The notes beneath the pieces are model-generated. The model was not told the origin of the DNA and ran no database searches. It saw only the letters and a program-made list of their open reading frames with translations. A stretch of 7,599 bases of DNA from an uncultured Actinomycetes bacterium. Lineage in GTDB: Bacteria > Actinomycetota > Actinomycetes > Nanopelagicales > Nanopelagicaceae. How positions within the stretch are numbered: the stretch's first letter is position 1; every line of letters starts with the position of its first letter. The DNA is taken from the NCBI GenBank assembly GCA_903939005.1, contig CAJAFH010000135.1, forward strand, positions 1 through 7,599. Direction: 5' to 3'. This document shows, piece after piece, positions 6,285-7,599 of the stretch. The position numbers and the translations under genes are program-made.

Positions 6285-6288
6285 GGAG
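6283..6288 (+). promoter_or_regulatory. Shine-Dalgarno of rplI overlapping the rpsR stop
   Basis: AAGGAG overlaps the TAA stop of rpsR (6282-6284) and lies 10 nt before the rplI ATG at 6299. An earlier ATG at 6291 opens only a three-codon frame (ATG ACA ATA TGA) that overlaps the true start by four bases. The layout suggests translational coupling of S18 and L9. Confidence 0.6.
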
Positions 6289-6298
6289 CGATGACAAT

Positions 6299-6745
6299 AT
6301 GAAACTCATCCTTACTCGCGAAGTTGCTGGGCTTGGTCAAGCTGGCGATGTTGTAACTGTTAAAGATGGCTTTGGCCGCAACTACTTGCTTCCACGCGGA
6401 AACGCGATTACCTGGAGCCAAGGCGGAGAGAAGCAGATCGAAGGAATTCGTCGTGCTCGTGCAGCGCGCGAGATCCGCGATATCGATCACGCTAACTCAA
6501 TCAAGGCAACACTTGAAGCAGCAACTCTTACCATTAAGGTAAAAGTTGGTACCGGAAATCGTCTATTCGGTTCAGTAACCGATAAAGATGTAGCAGCAGT
6601 AATCAAGAGCGCAGTTGCGATCGATATCGATCGTCACAGCATCAAGATGGCTGGCCACATCAAGAAGATTGGTACCCATTCAGCAAAGGTCTCGCTAGAG
6701 CACCATGTAACTGCCACAATTACTCTGACAGTTGTAGCTGAATAA
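6299..6745 (+). CDS. rplI: 50S ribosomal protein L9
   Basis: A 148-residue protein, the normal length for L9. The N-terminal rRNA-binding domain contains the family signature region DVVTVKDGFGRNYLLPRGNA (17-36). A long central helix rich in Arg, Ala and Glu (about 43-75) connects it to a C-terminal domain beginning near residue 78 with GNRLFGSVT (86-94). L9 binds 23S rRNA near the base of the L1 stalk and projects from the large subunit, where it affects frame maintenance. It is the last gene of the operon, 14 bp after rpsR, and is followed within 10 bp by a strong terminator. Confidence 0.97.
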   Translation: MKLILTREVAGLGQAGDVVTVKDGFGRNYLLPRGNAITWSQGGEKQIEGIRRARAAREIRDIDHANSIKATLEAATLTIKVKVGTGNRLFGSVTDKDVAAVIKSAVAIDIDRHSIKMAGHIKKIGTHSAKVSLEHHVTATITLTVVAE

Positions 6746-6754
6746 ATAAATTAG

Positions 6755-6794
6755 AACGGGCTCGTCGCTAATTGCGTCGGGCCCGTTTTATTTT
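6755..6794. terminator. Intrinsic terminator between convergent rplI and corA
   Basis: AACGGGC (6755-6761) pairs with GCCCGTT (6781-6787). The stem continues through a T-G wobble, two G-C pairs, one T-T mismatch and three further G-C pairs to a 5-nt loop (6769-6773). TTTTATTTT (6786-6794) follows on the + strand. On the - strand the bases after the stem (complement of 6741-6754) are also T-rich, so it can end both rplI and corA transcripts. The + strand T-tract ends directly at the corA stop codon (6795-6797), which shows how little spacer is left. Confidence 0.9.
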
Positions 6795-7599
6795 CTACAA
6801 CCAACCAGATTTTTTAAATTTGCGATAAAGAATTGCAGTTAGAACTACCAAAGATCCAACAACTAGCGGATAACCAAATTTCCAGCGTAGTTCGGGCATA
6901 AAATCAAAGTTCATTCCATATATTCCAGCAACCATAGTTGGCACTGAAGCCAACGCAACATATGAAGTAATTTTGCGCATATCCGCATTTTGTTGAACCT
7001 GTACATGCGCCAAATCTGCTTGTAGCGCTGAAGCCAGTAGAGAATCTAAGCCAGCTGCGGCATCGGAAGCTCGAGACAAATGATCAAGAGTGTCTCTGAA
7101 GAATGGTGTTAAATTATTAGGCACATGAGGGGCACCTTCGCTTGCTAACTTCTGTAATGGCGAAAGAAGTGGATCAATTGCGTGACGGAATTCAATAATT
7201 TCGCGTTTTAGAAAATAAATCTCTTGCGATTGAGTTTGTCGCTTACCACTGAAGACTTTGTTTTCAACCTGAACTACATCTATTTCAAGTTCAACTGCGA
7301 TATCTATGTAGCAATCAATCACATGGTCTATAACAGCGTGCAGCACTGCGTATGGGCCTTTAGCTAATTGCTCAGGATTATTCTCTAGAGTATGACGCGT
7401 GTTCTTAAGTGGCGCACCATCACCATGGCGAACAACTACGATGAAGTATTCACCAATGAAACAGAAGATTTCACCAGTTGAAACCAGACTCTTCTCTTCA
7501 TCGTAAAAAACCGTTTTGAGAACACAGAACTGAACCCCGGGATACTCTTCAAACTTCGGGCGCTGTTTAGCGGTAATAGCATCTTCAATTGCAAGGGGA
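6795..7599 (-). CDS. corA: CorA-type divalent metal (magnesium) transporter, partial at right edge
   Basis: The frame stays open from the TAG at 6795-6797 to the window edge, giving 267 residues and lacking an estimated 50-100 N-terminal residues. The visible start PLAIEDAITAKQRPKFEEY matches the conserved cytoplasmic funnel segment of CorA. A long helical region leads to the first membrane helix (visible residues about 212-232), which ends in YGMNF with the signature Gly-Met-Asn at visible 228-230 (encoded at 6909-6917). The second helix (about 242-259) is followed by a basic tail KKSGWL. CorA pentamers carry Mg2+, or sometimes Co2+ or Ni2+, into the cell. The GTG codon at 7344-7346 is internal (Val), not the start, because the homologous upstream sequence is in frame. 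A zinc-exporting or other CorA-family relative cannot be excluded. Confidence 0.93.
   Translation of the reverse strand, partial: PLAIEDAITAKQRPKFEEYPGVQFCVLKTVFYDEEKSLVSTGEIFCFIGEYFIVVVRHGDGAPLKNTRHTLENNPEQLAKGPYAVLHAVIDHVIDCYIDIAVELEIDVVQVENKVFSGKRQTQSQEIYFLKREIIEFRHAIDPLLSPLQKLASEGAPHVPNNLTPFFRDTLDHLSRASDAAAGLDSLLASALQADLAHVQVQQNADMRKITSYVALASVPTMVAGIYGMNFDFMPELRWKFGYPLVVGSLVVLTAILYRKFKKSGWL

Noticed and set aside
6263..6490. 75-residue open frame on the - strand over the rpsR/rplI junction
   Set aside because: It is antisense to two ribosomal protein genes and has no supporting signal.
7344..7346. GTG as the start of a short 183-residue CorA-like protein
   Set aside because: The same frame continues upstream to the window edge with CorA family sequence (PLAIEDA...QRPKFEEY), so this is an internal valine codon.

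Overview
The window is a housekeeping segment of an actinobacterial chromosome. Gene order and protein signatures both point there: a DUF5318 zinc-ribbon gene, a class A penicillin-binding protein (ponA type), a GT87-like membrane glycosyltransferase, then rpsF-ssb-rpsR-rplI. From memory this is the arrangement Rv0049-Rv0056 of Mycobacterium tuberculosis, near the replication origin. The DNA is much more AT-rich than in most actinobacteria (many AAA, ATT and TTA codons) and spacers are very short. This suggests a streamlined low-GC aquatic actinobacterium such as the Nanopelagicales (acI) lineage. That placement is inference; no rRNA or marker phylogeny is available here.

Layout: (1) 1-129, + strand, the last 42 codons of a probable CCA-adding tRNA nucleotidyltransferase. 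(2) 94-1368, - strand, an MFS transporter whose 3' end overlaps that gene tail to tail by 36 bp. (3) 1412-4964, + strand, a tight three-gene unit: DUF5318 protein, bifunctional PBP, GT87-like glycosyltransferase, with gaps of 16 and 12 bp. It is divergent from the MFS gene across only 43 bp. (4) 4965-5087, a structured leader in which the rpsF Shine-Dalgarno can be sequestered, resembling the S6:S18 autoregulatory motif. (5) 5088-6745, rpsF, ssb, rpsR (zinc-type S18) and rplI. (6) 6755-6794, a strong intrinsic terminator serving convergent genes. (7) 6795-7599, - strand, a CorA-type metal transporter cut by the right edge.

The PBP builds and cross-links peptidoglycan, and the GT87-like protein probably adds sugars from a polyprenyl-phosphate donor outside the membrane, so the first operon looks envelope-related. 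The second supplies ribosomal proteins S6, S18 and L9 together with SSB, probably controlled by S6:S18 feedback. No stretch above 300 bp lacks a gene. No tRNA, rRNA, IS element, CRISPR array or long repeat was seen.

I found no novel multi-gene system. The points most worth a second look are the rpsF leader, possible leaderless promoters at three starts whose positions are forced, the in-register antisense overlap at the left end, and the uncharacterised DUF5318 gene.
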